Assembly (NCBI GenBank): GCA_040394635.1
Contig: JBEBRW010000004.1
Span: 1-64,000 of the forward strand
Direction of reading: 5' to 3'
Source of the DNA: UBA5239 sp040394635
Lineage (GTDB): Bacteria; Verrucomicrobiota; Lentisphaeria; Victivallales; Victivallaceae
DNA length: 64,000 bases
Made by a program: the position numbers and the translations under genes. Positions 1 to 8,788 of the stretch are shown piece after piece. A model generated the notes under the pieces. The model was not told where the DNA came from, made no database searches, and saw only the letters and a list, made by a program, of their open reading frames with translations. The stretch's first letter is position 1, and each line of letters opens with the position of its first letter.

Positions 1-153
1 CTCTCCAGGAATACCCAAAACAGCAAACCTCATAAAATCGCAATGACAGCAATCCATCCCCGCCTCAAGAAGCTCAAATAATTTTGCTAATTTTTGCCTA
101 TCCGCAGAATAGTCCATATCGGTGAAAATGCGTCCATATCGAGGAATATTCAT
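1..153 (-). CDS. Hypothetical protein, N-terminal fragment (runs off the left edge)
   Basis: A reading frame opens with ATG at 153 and stays open for 51 codons to the window edge. The peptide begins MNIPRYGRIFTDMDYSADRQ and contains a CCHC-like run further on. No family is recognised. There is no clear Shine-Dalgarno sequence, and the start lies directly behind the T-run of the upstream terminator, so the true start could differ. It is on the same strand as the operon to its right but should be transcribed separately. The call rests only on the open frame and plausible composition. Confidence 0.4.
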   Translation of the reverse strand, partial: MNIPRYGRIFTDMDYSADRQKLAKLFELLEAGMDCCHCDFMRFAVLGIPGE

Positions 154-154
154 G

Positions 155-231
155 TATCGAAAAAAAGAGAGTGACCTGGCCGGTTACAACGACGGGCTGA
201 AATGTCGGATGACAACCGTGTCAGGTCACTC
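155..231 (-). terminator. Rho-independent terminator of the glycoside hydrolase operon
   Basis: A perfect 10-bp inverted repeat, GAGTGACCTG (169-178) and CAGGTCACTC (222-231), with a second inner pairing (CGGTT with AACCG), is followed on the minus strand by TCTTTTTTT. It begins 30 bp beyond the stop codon of the hydrolase gene, as expected for the end of that operon. Confidence 0.8.
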
Positions 232-261
232 AAATAATTCATTGATAATTTGAAGTTGTAT

Positions 262-2169
262 TTAATTGACCTCGATCAGAGCATAGCCGCACATTTCAGG
301 AAGGATAAAATGCAGGTAATCTCCATCCATCGTGAATTCAAGATCCGGACCATGCGGCGTCAGGCGGACTTTCGATGGTGCGTGGCCGGTTCGCAGGCTG
401 ACCTTGACGTTACAGGCATCGATCGGCTCCTCGACCATGAGCGTTTTGCCACGCAGTTCCGGCACATAATTTAGCAGGTGAAGCATGGTTCTGTCCGTTT
501 GAGCAGTCACGAAGGCACGGGCGAATGATGGCAGTTCCACTTTCAGCAGCGGTTGCGGCAAAAGCTCGGCAAGTAGCGTGGCGAGAACGTTCCGCAGTTC
601 CACTGACGCCTGTTTGTAATATGCACTGAACAGCGGGAAACTGCAATAAGCCGTATTGTTGTGCAATGTGGCAAAGGGCAATTCGGTCATCCGGTCCGGC
701 GGTGCGTAATAATGTGAATACTCGCCATCCCAGTGGCGGTTATAATACGGCGCGATAACATTGCCGAGAACTTTGATATCGTCGAGCGGAGCCACTTTGG
801 CGCCTCGGCTGTATACCGCCGTGGGCATGCCGGTGACGCCGTTCATTTGGAAATACGCCGGGTCGTACTCGCATTCGCCGAGGTATTTAACGCCCCATTC
901 GTGTTCGAGAACAAACTCAGTTTTATCCGGATTCAAACCGGAGAAGCCGGTTGCCAAAACTTTCTTTCCGGCGAGTTTCGCCGCAGTCTTCTCATCGATC
1001 ACGATGTCGTCCGGCAGAATCATGACGGAATATTTGCTCCAGTCACAGTCGGCGTCAACCACATCGAATTGCATTTTCAGTTCCGATAACATACGGATCG
1101 CGCCGTTCAGTGATGGCTGAGCAGTCAATACCATCGCAATCTCAGTGAGGTTGCGGGCGCCCTCGAACCAGGGTTCATACTGCCGGATATTGTTGTAAAT
1201 GTTGCTGATCCGCTCAAATGCCGCATGGTTTAAATCGCCACGCGGATGGATATGGTCACCGATATTCGGGCGCATACCGTTGGCCAACCCAAATAGCAGG
1301 TCATATTCGATTGCCGCCTGCGGGCGCAGGCTGCCGAAGTCGCCCCAGTCGTAAAAACGGCCGGTCATGTTGATGATCGTTCTGTCGCTGACATTGCGCA
1401 TGTAGCGTGCCATCAACGGCAGATAGTCATATCCCCAGCTCGGATTGGTGGGCAGGCATTCGCATTCCATGTAAGTCCCGATCCGGGCGTTGTCGCGAAC
1501 GCTGAGCCCGAGAAAGAAAAACAGGAATTCCGGATTGATGTCGAGCAGCATTTTCGCGATGTCTTCGGCAAGGCGCACTTTGGTGATTTCGGCGAATTTT
1601 TCGGTATCTTTCCGGAAATCAAGACCCAGTTCATTCATACCTCTGACACAATGCGGACACACGCATGGAAATCCGTTGAAGCTGTCCAGTAGAAACCCCT
1701 TGACCGGGTATTTTTCGGCGACTTCCCGGATTAGCCCGAGGATATAACCGCGATACGGTGAATTGAAACATAACGTTCGCATATACGGGGTGGTTTCGCC
1801 CAAGTCATAAATATCGGGACGCAGGATACGGCCATCCGGGCTGATCATGCACCACTCGGGATGCTCAATGGCGGTCTCGTTGGAGAGACCGCAGTTCAGA
1901 TATGCGTTCACGGCGATGCCCAGCTTGCCGCAGGCCGCCACGATATCGCCGAACATGTCGTGCCCAGCACGCAGCGACGGATGCCGGGTTCCCTTCGTTG
2001 TTTCGTAGTAACAGAATCCCTGATTGCACTTGGCTGGAAAACCGACCAAATCCACACCGCAAGATTCCAGGTTGACGGCAAAATCATTCGCATCGAAGGC
2101 ATGTCCAACGTCCGGACAAGCTTTCATGGTATGGTTATCGAAAAACATGCAATATTTCGGCTGGTACAT
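262..2169 (-). CDS. Glycoside hydrolase-like protein with beta-galactosidase trimerisation-type domain
   Basis: This 635-residue, probably cytoplasmic protein has an N-terminal TIM-barrel-like region resembling hypothetical glycosyl hydrolase family 6 (GHL6). Visible blocks are CMFFDNHTMKACPD, a HPEWC motif near residue 115 and GFLLDSFNG near 165, followed by a CVCPHC cysteine cluster. The C-terminal half resembles a beta-galactosidase trimerisation (glutamine-amidotransferase-like) domain. I start it at the ATG at 2169, 1 bp after the upstream stop and behind AAAGGA, rather than 10 codons upstream inside the neighbouring gene. It is the last gene of the lacI operon. It probably acts on a plant or host glycan, but the substrate cannot be read from sequence. 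Confidence 0.75.
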   Translation of the reverse strand: MYQPKYCMFFDNHTMKACPDVGHAFDANDFAVNLESCGVDLVGFPAKCNQGFCYYETTKGTRHPSLRAGHDMFGDIVAACGKLGIAVNAYLNCGLSNETAIEHPEWCMISPDGRILRPDIYDLGETTPYMRTLCFNSPYRGYILGLIREVAEKYPVKGFLLDSFNGFPCVCPHCVRGMNELGLDFRKDTEKFAEITKVRLAEDIAKMLLDINPEFLFFFLGLSVRDNARIGTYMECECLPTNPSWGYDYLPLMARYMRNVSDRTIINMTGRFYDWGDFGSLRPQAAIEYDLLFGLANGMRPNIGDHIHPRGDLNHAAFERISNIYNNIRQYEPWFEGARNLTEIAMVLTAQPSLNGAIRMLSELKMQFDVVDADCDWSKYSVMILPDDIVIDEKTAAKLAGKKVLATGFSGLNPDKTEFVLEHEWGVKYLGECEYDPAYFQMNGVTGMPTAVYSRGAKVAPLDDIKVLGNVIAPYYNRHWDGEYSHYYAPPDRMTELPFATLHNNTAYCSFPLFSAYYKQASVELRNVLATLLAELLPQPLLKVELPSFARAFVTAQTDRTMLHLLNYVPELRGKTLMVEEPIDACNVKVSLRTGHAPSKVRLTPHGPDLEFTMDGDYLHFILPEMCGYALIEVN

Positions 2170-2170
2170 T

Positions 2171-5026
2171 TTATTTCCTTTTATTGAATTGATATTCACT
2201 TATGATCAGTTGCGAATTGGCATAAACCCGGATAAACGGGCGGATTTGCGTGGCTTCCGCTCCGTTCAATGTCATTTCAAATTCATAATTCTGCTCTTTT
2301 TCATCCAATTTAAGGAGTTTAAAAACCGAACCGGAGCAGGTTTTCCAGCCTTCGGAGTATGCGAAAAAGCCGACATCGGCACTGCCTTTGCCCGAGACTT
2401 TAAGCGAGACTTTGAATTTATCCCCGTCTCCGGCAGTGAGCGGAGATACAGAAAAATAGCTCACAACCGCGTCTTCCGCCTGAATAGTAATCCGGGAAGC
2501 CTCTTTTTTTATATAACGTTCACTCTCCTTGCGCATATTCACATCGGCAATAACCCATTGATCAAAAGGTAATGCCGCAGGCTTGGCTGGGGTGGCTGGG
2601 GTGGTCAGCGCGTTGCCGATTCCGGCAAAAATCACATCGTCCACATAAACAGCGTCGCCCTTTTCCATATCTTCAACCATCAGATAAATGTCTCCATGGC
2701 CGGCGCAGGGGCCGGGGTTGGCGGTGGTGGTTACAGTGGTCCATTTGCCGGGAACCAGTTCCACCCGTGGAGGAATATAATAATTGCTGCCGACATTTTT
2801 GTCATTTATTCCCAGAATATAGGCATAAGCTTTGGCGCGGTGCGGCGGATAATCACTATCCAGATAGACTTTGAAGGAAAGCCAGTGATTACGATGCGCC
2901 TGCATTGGCAACCGTTTCAATACCATTTCCCCTTTTTTGGGACGCGGCATGACGAAACGGAACGACTGTTTGCCGGACGCGGCCTGTTCCGTGCTGACAC
3001 CGCCCATGGCGATCCACTGGCCCCTTCCTTGTTCAAATGAACCATCCGGAACAATATTTTTGATCTTGCCGGAACCCAGATCCGCCAGCATAGCCAAAGT
3101 GTTTTTCCAATCGTCCGGAACCTGGACTTGAGCAACTTGCCGGTCAAAAACCGTTTTAATCTGTGTGTGCCCCAGATGCGAAGCCAACTGCATCAAGACC
3201 TCCGGGAATTCCGGATTGCCGAATGTCCGGGCTATATTCTCGCGCATATAGGGATAACAGCCGCCCCACCATTTCGGGAATGTTTTCAACATTTGATCGG
3301 TGATTTCGGCACGCCGTTCGGCGTAATGCAAGATTTGTGGGATATTTTCGGCCAGTTCCATTGCTTGCTCCTGATTGAGGCTGCCAGAACCGCCGGTGAT
3401 TTCCACTCCCTTGCGGTATACGCCGGCTTCATAAAACTCGAACTCCGTCATCAGGTAGGTCGCTCGTTTCTGTTGCCCCGCGTCTCCGGATCTTTTGGCC
3501 GCGTCAAGCATTTTTTCCATCAATAAACGACACCGGTTCATATCGCCTTTTTCCAGGACATCCATATAACCGCCGTCGGGGACCAATGCCGTGTAATGCG
3601 AAAATTTCGATTCTTGGAACCAGCGGGTATTGACGGCGCGCCCGGTCCAGAATTTTTCCCAGAAATCATAATATTCCTTCAGGAACGGCGCCGCCTCCTT
3701 GCCGACCGCGGCCCGGCACCAGTCATCGAGTTCGCTCTCCAGATTCAATTCCGGCTCATCGAACAGCCGCAGATACAGATAACGCTTCGGTCCTTCGCCG
3801 AAAGACGGGGTACCTTCCACGAAACCGATAGTGCCATTTTTGGCGGTGACAAATTTCAGCCAGTGGTCCTGGGTTTTGAAATTGACATGGGGAAGTGAGA
3901 AGTGCGGCAACCCATAGCCGTATTCCCAGATTCCGATGTACTGGGCTTTGGCGCTCCATTCCGTCGCCAGGCTTTCCCAGAAAGCCCGGACTGCCGGATC
4001 CGTATGCGCATAAGCTTCCGTGCAGATTACCGGAATAACCCGGTCATTGAGCTTGAAGTCTGGCGGATACAAGGTGGAGGCGTAAACCTGGGCTCCAAAA
4101 TATTTATCCGGAAATTTCTTCAACACTCCTTCGGCCACCCGATTGATCCACAAAAAATAGCTTTCCGACACATTCCCGTGATGGGTCCGCTTCTGGTATT
4201 CAGCCGCATACACGGGAATTTTTCCCTTTTCATTGATCAGGCGGCAGTTTTCGCATTCACATGATAAATTATAGCCGTCGTTATGGCCGAGCGAAAAGGT
4301 TTTGACGGTGGGGTTTTTCTCGAAATACGCGCAAATATTTTTGATCGCTTCATCCGCGGCGGACTGGCTACTGAAACAGGGATCCCAGATCAATTTTTCC
4401 GGCGGCATTCTTTTGCCTCCCTTCAACGGCCAGAGTTTGTTGCTCCAGATCTCATCCTTATAGATTTCCATTGGAAAAATCACATGGATATTATGATTGA
4501 CAAACTGGTAGGAATCCGTATGAACGGCATTTAAGTTCAAGTGCCACTGATCGTCATCCGCATACAACACCCGTGTCCCCCGGTATCCGGCGGTATGGGC
4601 CAGCGACTTGGCCGGTATAGACAGTTCGGTGATTTTCGGATAATACGCTCCGTCCTCCCCGGGAAAAAGGTAGCGAACGCCTGCCTGATGCAGGAGCCGG
4701 TTCAAGGCGAAACGGACGGAAACCGGCGTCACCTCTATCAACATTACGTCCGGGGCCGGAAACGATATGGTAAACTTCGATTGGGCCAGAAAATCCGGTT
4801 CCGTTTTCAGCCGGAATTCAATCCGGTTGCCGGATTTGCTTTCCCGTACTACCGTAAATTGCCGCCCGCTACATTTGCTGAATTCGGCATTGAACCATTT
4901 CAAGGTTTCATCCATGGCTTCGGGGGCGCAAATGGACGCTTTAATCTCTCCGTTTTTCAGCAGTTCGAAATCAGCCGATATCACCATCAGCGGCAGTAAC
5001 AAAAGTGACCATAAAAAATGCTTCAT
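2171..5026 (-). CDS. DUF4838 domain-containing secreted protein (alpha-glucuronidase-like fold)
   Basis: This 951-residue protein opens with a clear signal peptide (MKHFLWSLLLLPLMVISADF). The central region has the DUF4838 hallmarks, including LGHNDGY followed by a CECENC cysteine cluster near residue 255 and the WEYGYG block. DUF4838 proteins are abundant in Lentisphaerae, Planctomycetes and Bacteroidetes and are inferred to be carbohydrate-active. The last 270 residues look like two carbohydrate-binding, jelly-roll-type domains (GSFEQGRGQW and later a VSPLTAGDGDKFKVSLKV-type strand pattern). It sits 35 bp after the prepilin-like gene and 1 bp before the hydrolase, so it belongs to the same catabolic operon. 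Catalytic residues are not assigned. Confidence 0.8.
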   Translation of the reverse strand: MKHFLWSLLLLPLMVISADFELLKNGEIKASICAPEAMDETLKWFNAEFSKCSGRQFTVVRESKSGNRIEFRLKTEPDFLAQSKFTISFPAPDVMLIEVTPVSVRFALNRLLHQAGVRYLFPGEDGAYYPKITELSIPAKSLAHTAGYRGTRVLYADDDQWHLNLNAVHTDSYQFVNHNIHVIFPMEIYKDEIWSNKLWPLKGGKRMPPEKLIWDPCFSSQSAADEAIKNICAYFEKNPTVKTFSLGHNDGYNLSCECENCRLINEKGKIPVYAAEYQKRTHHGNVSESYFLWINRVAEGVLKKFPDKYFGAQVYASTLYPPDFKLNDRVIPVICTEAYAHTDPAVRAFWESLATEWSAKAQYIGIWEYGYGLPHFSLPHVNFKTQDHWLKFVTAKNGTIGFVEGTPSFGEGPKRYLYLRLFDEPELNLESELDDWCRAAVGKEAAPFLKEYYDFWEKFWTGRAVNTRWFQESKFSHYTALVPDGGYMDVLEKGDMNRCRLLMEKMLDAAKRSGDAGQQKRATYLMTEFEFYEAGVYRKGVEITGGSGSLNQEQAMELAENIPQILHYAERRAEITDQMLKTFPKWWGGCYPYMRENIARTFGNPEFPEVLMQLASHLGHTQIKTVFDRQVAQVQVPDDWKNTLAMLADLGSGKIKNIVPDGSFEQGRGQWIAMGGVSTEQAASGKQSFRFVMPRPKKGEMVLKRLPMQAHRNHWLSFKVYLDSDYPPHRAKAYAYILGINDKNVGSNYYIPPRVELVPGKWTTVTTTANPGPCAGHGDIYLMVEDMEKGDAVYVDDVIFAGIGNALTTPATPAKPAALPFDQWVIADVNMRKESERYIKKEASRITIQAEDAVVSYFSVSPLTAGDGDKFKVSLKVSGKGSADVGFFAYSEGWKTCSGSVFKLLKLDEKEQNYEFEMTLNGAEATQIRPFIRVYANSQLIISEYQFNKRK

Positions 5027-5061
5027 ATCTGTTCCTTGTTTATTTGAAATATTTGAAAGGG

Positions 5062-5778
5062 TTAATCCATAATTCCGTAATAATAACTGTACCGGCCTTC
5101 GACGGAAGGATTGCCGACGACATAAGGCTCCCAGAGCGTATTGACGCCGAGAATGGAAACCGCATTGCCCGCCAAATACAGGCAGTTGTAGGCGTTGCCT
5201 CCATTGTGACGGAATGCGCGGTTGGTATAATCCAATCCGGTACTGCCGCCGCCGCTTGCATTCTGATAGATAACCGGGCCCACGTCTCCGACCACCACTG
5301 CCCGTGACGCCTGCTTGACCATGCTGGCTTTCAGGATTCTGTACTTATTGGTGCCAGAAATACCGGAGGGATTGCCTGTGAAAATATTACAGGCTAAGCT
5401 GACCGGCCAATATTTGTCTTGATAAAAGCGATGCAAAAAACCACTGGTTGGAAAAGTATCTTCCGGGGTGCCGGGGCAGGTGAAAAACGAGGGATTTTGA
5501 ATATAAAGCCCTCTTTCCGGCAACCCAGGCCCGGCCCAGTTGGAGAGTTTGGCATCATAGGTCCAGTCGGCGGTGGCCGAGACATGCGGCAGATAATCAT
5601 CGTTGTCATTTATGTACGATCCCCAAAAAAGCCCGGTCTGCTTGAGCTGAGAGATACACTTGGATGTCCGCGCCTTTTCCCTGGCTTTGTTCAGCGCCGG
5701 CAGCAGCATGGCGGCGAGGATTGCAATGATTGCAATTACCACCAGTAACTCAATGAGTGTGAAATTTTTCATTCGCAT
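5062..5778 (-). CDS. Prepilin-type N-terminal cleavage/methylation domain protein
   Basis: The 238-residue protein begins with a class III signal, MRMKNFTLIELLVVIAII, where the FTLIELL block is the prepilin peptidase site and the following hydrophobic helix is the pseudopilin stem. The rest is the beta-rich head typical of the large pilin-like family in Lentisphaerae and Planctomycetes. The usual C-terminal H-X9-DG motif is degenerate here (RHNGGNAYNCLYLAGN, Asp replaced by Ala and longer spacing). GGAGGA precedes the first ATG. Only 17 bp separate it from the end of lacI, so it is co-transcribed with the regulator and the hydrolases. It may be a surface or secretion accessory; its function is unknown. 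Confidence 0.85.
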   Translation of the reverse strand: MRMKNFTLIELLVVIAIIAILAAMLLPALNKAREKARTSKCISQLKQTGLFWGSYINDNDDYLPHVSATADWTYDAKLSNWAGPGLPERGLYIQNPSFFTCPGTPEDTFPTSGFLHRFYQDKYWPVSLACNIFTGNPSGISGTNKYRILKASMVKQASRAVVVGDVGPVIYQNASGGGSTGLDYTNRAFRHNGGNAYNCLYLAGNAVSILGVNTLWEPYVVGNPSVEGRYSYYYGIMD

Positions 5779-5795
5779 GTTGTTTTTTCCTCCTT

Positions 5796-6803
5796 CTATT
5801 GTGATGTCTTTGTGCTTGATTCCCTGATAATAAGTTGAGTCGGCAATACACGGTTGATGACCGATCCACGAATCGGATCTTTGCTGTTTTCCACAGCACG
5901 AATCACCGCCGCCGCCGCTTCATTTCCCATGGTTTCATATTCTTGATGCACACTGGTCAACGTTATAACCGATTGATTGGCGATCTCGAGATCACCGAAA
6001 CCGGCGATTTTGAGCTGATCCGGAACCCGGATGCCATGACGGTAAGCAGCGCGCATAGCCGACATGGCCTGAACGTCTCCCACGCAGAACAAGGCCTCCG
6101 GGTGTTCTCCTCCCGCCAGCAACTTGTTCAACACCGTGCTTCCCTCATCCGATACGTTTATCCAGTCCGGTTTCAATTTATTTTCCTGCATGGCCCGCAA
6201 ATATCCGTTGGCGCGGTTCCTGGAATATTCATGAGAAAATTCCATTTTCACACAGGAGATCTTCCGGCAGTTCCGATCGATCAGATGCGAGACGGCGGCA
6301 TAGGCCCCGGCTTCGTCGTCAGTGGTGATCCCGAACCCGGTTTGTCCATGATTGTTCAAATTGACCAGCGCCACCGGAATATTGAGTTTATCCAGCTCCA
6401 GGTGAATGGCGGCAATGCGTTGATACTCCGCCACATGGAAAATCACTCCGGCTACCTGCCATTCGCACAGACTTTTTAGAATATCGGCGTCATTGCCGTT
6501 CAAATGATACAGTTTTATGGAATAACCGTTCGCCGATACCCGATCCAGAATCCCCTCCAGAATCCTACCGGTATAATTATGATTCCCCATGTTGGCCGTG
6601 ACAAAGGCGAGTGTCCGACTTTTGCCGGTAAGCACCGACAGCGCCAAGCGGTTGCGGACATAACCCATTTCATCGGCTGCCTGGAGGATCTTTTTGCGGG
6701 TTTCCGAACGGAGTTTCTGGGCCTTGGGATGATTATTCAGCACATGCGAAACCGAACCGATATTGATTCCGACATGTTCCGCTATATCTTTTAACGATAC
6801 CAT
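5796..6803 (-). CDS. LacI-family transcriptional regulator
   Basis: This 335-residue protein has an N-terminal LacI helix-turn-helix (MVSLKDIAEHVGINIGSVSH, then VLNNHPKAQKLRSETRKKIL) and a periplasmic-binding-protein-like sensor domain (FGDLEIANQSVITLTSVHQE near the C terminus). I chose the ATG at 6803, with GGAG 10 nt upstream; the longer frame would add eight unconserved residues. It heads the operon that includes the DUF4838 and hydrolase genes, so it most likely controls their induction by a sugar ligand. A palindrome overlapping its own promoter suggests autoregulation. Ligand unknown. Confidence 0.92.
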   Translation of the reverse strand: MVSLKDIAEHVGINIGSVSHVLNNHPKAQKLRSETRKKILQAADEMGYVRNRLALSVLTGKSRTLAFVTANMGNHNYTGRILEGILDRVSANGYSIKLYHLNGNDADILKSLCEWQVAGVIFHVAEYQRIAAIHLELDKLNIPVALVNLNNHGQTGFGITTDDEAGAYAAVSHLIDRNCRKISCVKMEFSHEYSRNRANGYLRAMQENKLKPDWINVSDEGSTVLNKLLAGGEHPEALFCVGDVQAMSAMRAAYRHGIRVPDQLKIAGFGDLEIANQSVITLTSVHQEYETMGNEAAAAVIRAVENSKDPIRGSVINRVLPTQLIIRESSTKTSQ

Positions 6804-6850
6804 CAATCTCAAGCTCCATTTTATCAAGCCAATGGTTTGGCTTATTAATT

Positions 6851-6879
6851 ATAATACATGTATCATAAAGTTTTGTCAA
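6851..6879 (-). promoter_or_regulatory. Promoter of the lacI operon with overlapping palindromic operator
   Basis: On the minus strand TTGACA (6879-6874) is separated by 17 bp from TATTAT (6856-6851), a near-consensus sigma-70 promoter about 45 bp upstream of the lacI start. The perfect palindrome ATACATGTAT (6854-6863) overlaps the -10 element, the usual place for a repressor site. The proposed binding of the adjacent LacI protein is inference. Confidence 0.75.
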
Positions 6880-6914
6880 GCCCCCGATACGCTCTTTTTG
6901 GGAATTTCCCATCA

Positions 6915-8018
6915 TTAAAGAGTACCGCACCAGTTGCGGGTGAAATTCAGTACGGTGCCAAAATTTTCTTCTAACTCATTCAGGAGGATGTATTCGTTTG
7001 GCAGATGGGGGGCGCCGGGCAAGCCGCGGCGGCCGCAGCCGAAAAGTACACACGGCATATTGCCGTAATGCATGATGATTCCCTGGTCGCTTTGCAGTCC
7101 GGGACCGGTGAGCGCCGGGCGTCCGGTCGCTTTTTCGAATGCCACGGCCAGTTCCCGAGGTAACGGATGGTCCTCGGGTAATAAGGCCGGTTTCAGGAAG
7201 CGCGACATCCAGCGAATAGAAGCGCTGGGCAGTTGCACGACCAGATTTTTCTTTATTTCTTCTTCATCTTCGCCCGGCAGGGTATCGTGGAAAAAAGTCA
7301 GTCTGCCCTGCATTTCTGTGATGGAGTAAAATTGTTTGGCGATTATCGAAAAAAATGCCGGGCCGAAGTGGGGATGGGCGTCGAGTTTGTGCTTGATTTT
7401 CGCTTTAGTTTGCAGGATGACAGCGCGGGCGACATCGGGATCGGAAGTGATGATTTCGGCGAAACCGCCGCCGAGCCCCGCCGTCCAGATCATTTGATTG
7501 GAGCCGTCCAGATACAATACCGCGTCGGCGCGAATGCCTGAGGCCAGTAGCGCAGCGGAACCATTGGCGCCGCCGCCTTCTTCATCGGCCACGGAGGCGA
7601 TAATCAAATCGCCTTTGAGATTGCGGCATTCCATGGCGACGGTGGCGGCAATTGCCATGCCCGCTTTATCATCGCCGCTACCGCGTCCGTAGAGTTTGCC
7701 GCCGGCGATTTTGCCGGAAAAGGGATTGTCGTCCCAAGCGGATAAATCCCCCACCGGGACGGTATCAGCATGGGCCATGATCAAGAGCGAGCACCCTTGT
7801 CCGCGTCCGGGAATCCGGGCTATCACATTCGGACGGTTGGCCATTGAAATTTCCGGGAGGCGCGCAGGGTGACGGTCGAATCCGGGAATAGCCGTGGGTT
7901 CGAGCAGTTCCGCCGAAATGCCGTGGTTTTTCAAATAGTCGCAGTAAAAACGCTGCACCGTGGCCTCTTCGCCGGTAACGCTGGGAATCCGAACCAATTG
8001 CTGCAGCAGTTCAATCAT
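6915..8018 (-). CDS. M20-family metallopeptidase/deacylase (ArgE/DapE-like)
   Basis: This 367-residue protein shows the M20 zinc-site series in order: MAHADTVP (metal His and Asp, near residue 80), GRGSGDDKAG (bridging Asp), VADEEGGG (catalytic Glu and metal Glu, near 145) and YLDGSN. Members hydrolyse N-acyl amino acids, short peptides or N-acyl amino sugars in the cytoplasm. Its start overlaps the end of the acetyltransferase gene by 4 bp (ATGA), implying translational coupling. The operon partners, an oxidoreductase and an acetyltransferase-fold protein, suggest work on an N-acylated sugar or peptide, but the substrate is unproven. Confidence 0.85.
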   Translation of the reverse strand: MIELLQQLVRIPSVTGEEATVQRFYCDYLKNHGISAELLEPTAIPGFDRHPARLPEISMANRPNVIARIPGRGQGCSLLIMAHADTVPVGDLSAWDDNPFSGKIAGGKLYGRGSGDDKAGMAIAATVAMECRNLKGDLIIASVADEEGGGANGSAALLASGIRADAVLYLDGSNQMIWTAGLGGGFAEIITSDPDVARAVILQTKAKIKHKLDAHPHFGPAFFSIIAKQFYSITEMQGRLTFFHDTLPGEDEEEIKKNLVVQLPSASIRWMSRFLKPALLPEDHPLPRELAVAFEKATGRPALTGPGLQSDQGIIMHYGNMPCVLFGCGRRGLPGAPHLPNEYILLNELEENFGTVLNFTRNWCGTL

Positions 8019-8788
8019 ATCATGCCCCGTTCACGGAGGCGCTTGCGGCGCAAGGTACATGGCTCGCAGGTGAAATTGTTGCACAACAGGAAATCCGGTT
8101 GACGCTTTAATCTGTCCATGACATAATCACACATACTTTGAGCATCAATCAGGTAAGCACAGGAAAAAGCACGGGCGATGCCCGCCTCTACAAGTTCCGC
8201 ATCCAGAATCTCAAACTTATCGCTGCAGGCCGGGAATTCGGGCACCAACTCAATCTCGCCATGAATAGTTAAAGCGGTACGGCCCCAGCATTCACGAAAT
8301 GGAATATCATTGTACGGCAACTCTGCCGCCACTTCCACATAATGCAGCATGGAATTACGGTTGTTTCCAACATTCAGAAGGAGAATTTGCGCACCGGCTC
8401 GCATGGCGTCTTCATAGGAGGAACCATGGCCTAATCCGGTAGTATGCTCACGGTTTTGCGTCAGGAATCCGGCCATTTTTCCGTATGCCGCCACGGAATA
8501 GGTCGGATGGGCGCTACGCACTACGCCGGGCCGTTGCCGGAATGCTTCGGAAAGCACACCATTCAACACACCTGGCGTTGTTGCCGGGTCAAAGGGTCGA
8601 ACATTCCAGATGCCGCTGTAAGAATAAGTGAAAGTCGGCATCATCAGGGTACCTTCCGTCCTCAGCCGGTCGAGAATGGCGTCGATCACCTGTTCCGGAG
8701 TATACCGGGCAACCGCCAGCGGCTTGAATGCCGCATGAACAACTAGCAAACTGCCAGGCTTTATATTTTCCAGCCAATCATTAATCAT
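8015..8788 (-). CDS. AAC(3)-fold N-acetyltransferase-like protein
   Basis: This 257-residue protein matches the aminoglycoside 3-N-acetyltransferase fold. Visible blocks are LVVHAAFKPL, EGTLMMPTFTYS, PGVVRSAHPTYSVAAYG and LGHGSSYEDAM, plus HYVE near residue 150. I start it at 8788, where ATGATTAA overlaps the upstream stop by 8 bp; the longer frame runs inside the oxidoreductase gene. Lying between a Gfo/Idh-like oxidoreductase and an M20 peptidase in a regulated catabolic operon, it more likely acts on an amino sugar or similar metabolite than on an antibiotic. Several environmental members of this family act outside resistance, so no resistance phenotype should be assumed. Confidence 0.8.
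   Translation of the reverse strand: MINDWLENIKPGSLLVVHAAFKPLAVARYTPEQVIDAILDRLRTEGTLMMPTFTYSYSGIWNVRPFDPATTPGVLNGVLSEAFRQRPGVVRSAHPTYSVAAYGKMAGFLTQNREHTTGLGHGSSYEDAMRAGAQILLLNVGNNRNSMLHYVEVAAELPYNDIPFRECWGRTALTIHGEIELVPEFPACSDKFEILDAELVEAGIARAFSCAYLIDAQSMCDYVMDRLKRQPDFLLCNNFTCEPCTLRRKRLRERGMI

Noticed and set aside
8015..8788. Antibiotic (aminoglycoside) resistance gene
   Set aside because: The AAC(3) fold is present, but the gene lies in a regulated catabolic operon of the host-type region; resistance is not supported.
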